DNA of 60,333 nt from Propionivibrio dicarboxylicus (lineage in GTDB: Bacteria; Pseudomonadota; Gammaproteobacteria; Burkholderiales; Rhodocyclaceae), in assembly GCA_945902805.1 (NCBI GenBank), contig CAMDMZ010000026.1, forward strand, positions 1 to 60,333, written 5' to 3'. Below, piece by piece: positions 60,208 through 60,333 of this stretch. Positions within the stretch are counted from its first letter, which is position 1, and the number at the start of each line of letters is the position of its first letter. The position numbers were made by a program, and so were the translations under genes. The notes beneath the pieces were generated by a model, which saw only the letters and a list, made by a program, of their open reading frames with translations, was not told the origin of the DNA and searched no databases.

Positions 60208-60333
60208 ATGAATGTTAGCAAAAACGTAGTCGGCATCGATATTGCCAAACGGGTGTTTCAGTTGCACTGGATTGACATGGAGACCGGAGAAATCGTGAGC
60301 CTACAGCTCAAACGTGAGAAGTTCCTCGAACAC
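60208..60333 (+). CDS. IS110-family transposase, N-terminal fragment cut by the window end
   Basis: The frame begins at the ATG at 60208 with a GGAGGG site upstream and is still open at the last base. The peptide NVSKNVVGIDIAKRVFQLHW is the first RuvC-like strand of IS110/IS1111 transposases, with the first catalytic Asp of the DEDD set. Only 42 residues are visible, so completeness and group cannot be decided. The element marks the right edge of the window as an insertion site beside the CWC gene. Confidence 0.85.
   Translation, partial: MNVSKNVVGIDIAKRVFQLHWIDMETGEIVSLQLKREKFLEH

Overview
The window looks like a chromosomal stretch from a betaproteobacterium, probably of the Rhodocyclales or a neighbouring order. 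The clues are the mix of betaproteobacterial housekeeping genes (coq7, CNP1-like, rppH, proS, waaC/waaA, ffh, pilCD, aspS) and GC-rich codon use. No rRNA, tRNA or CRISPR array was found. Mobile-element pieces lie at both edges: the tail of an IS1595-like transposase (1-168) and the start of an IS110-family transposase (60208 to the end).

Layout. 0.2-8.6 kb: an aa3-type (A2, YSHPxV) cytochrome c oxidase locus with ctaE, ctaC, ctaD, ctaB, three Sco-type copper chaperones, an oxidase subunit I-like membrane protein and a divergent dihaem cytochrome c. An FNR-like box sits in the divergent promoter. 8.7-14.7 kb: LPS core genes waaA-waaC, a toxin-antitoxin pair, ribE, dsbD, cutA. 14.7-17.6 kb: a coiled-coil membrane protein, a dienelactone-hydrolase-like enzyme and a SprA-related putative metalloprotease. 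17.6-25.8 kb: a propionyl-CoA to succinyl-CoA module (GntR regulator, methylmalonyl-CoA mutase, meaB, pccB, pccA), with a second toxin-antitoxin pair lodged between the mutase and meaB. 25.9-37.9 kb: signalling and envelope genes: a hybrid histidine kinase, a CHASE8-like/PAS/GGDEF/EAL protein with a periplasmic binding protein and a porin, a methyltransferase, a PDC-sensor protein, rarD-yqiA-uppP, and an HD-GYP phosphodiesterase.

37.9-45.1 kb is the most unusual block. It is a minus-strand run of ten genes coding for a CsgG-like/peptidoglycan-binding/DUF4384 protein, seven small exported proteins, an OmpA-family protein and an HExxH metallopeptidase-like protein. Three of the small proteins carry tandem repeats of about 37 residues, rich in Asn, Gln, Gly and Ala. 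A divergent FecR-like gene borders the block. I read it as a candidate CsgG-dependent surface-fibre (functional-amyloid-like) system not matching curli or Fap gene order.

45.2-59.9 kb is mostly housekeeping: osmC, coq7, rppH, proS, a lytic transglycosylase, ffh, ypjD, corC, pilC-pilD, fmdB, DUF502, aspS, a secreted ribonuclease with a barstar homologue, nudB and a CWC protein.

Across the window runs a second unexplained signal: a 25-bp polar dispersed repeat, 11 near-complete copies and 2 partial ones. It begins AAAAGTCGG, has a central GCTGGCG and ends GACGGCG. It occurs in intergenic gaps and inside genes, there in several reading frames and mostly in linkers or tails. All 10 copies from 2.3 to 32.7 kb point the same way and all 3 from 35.2 kb on point the other way. 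It resembles in behaviour a DNA-uptake sequence or a polarised chromosome-organisation motif.
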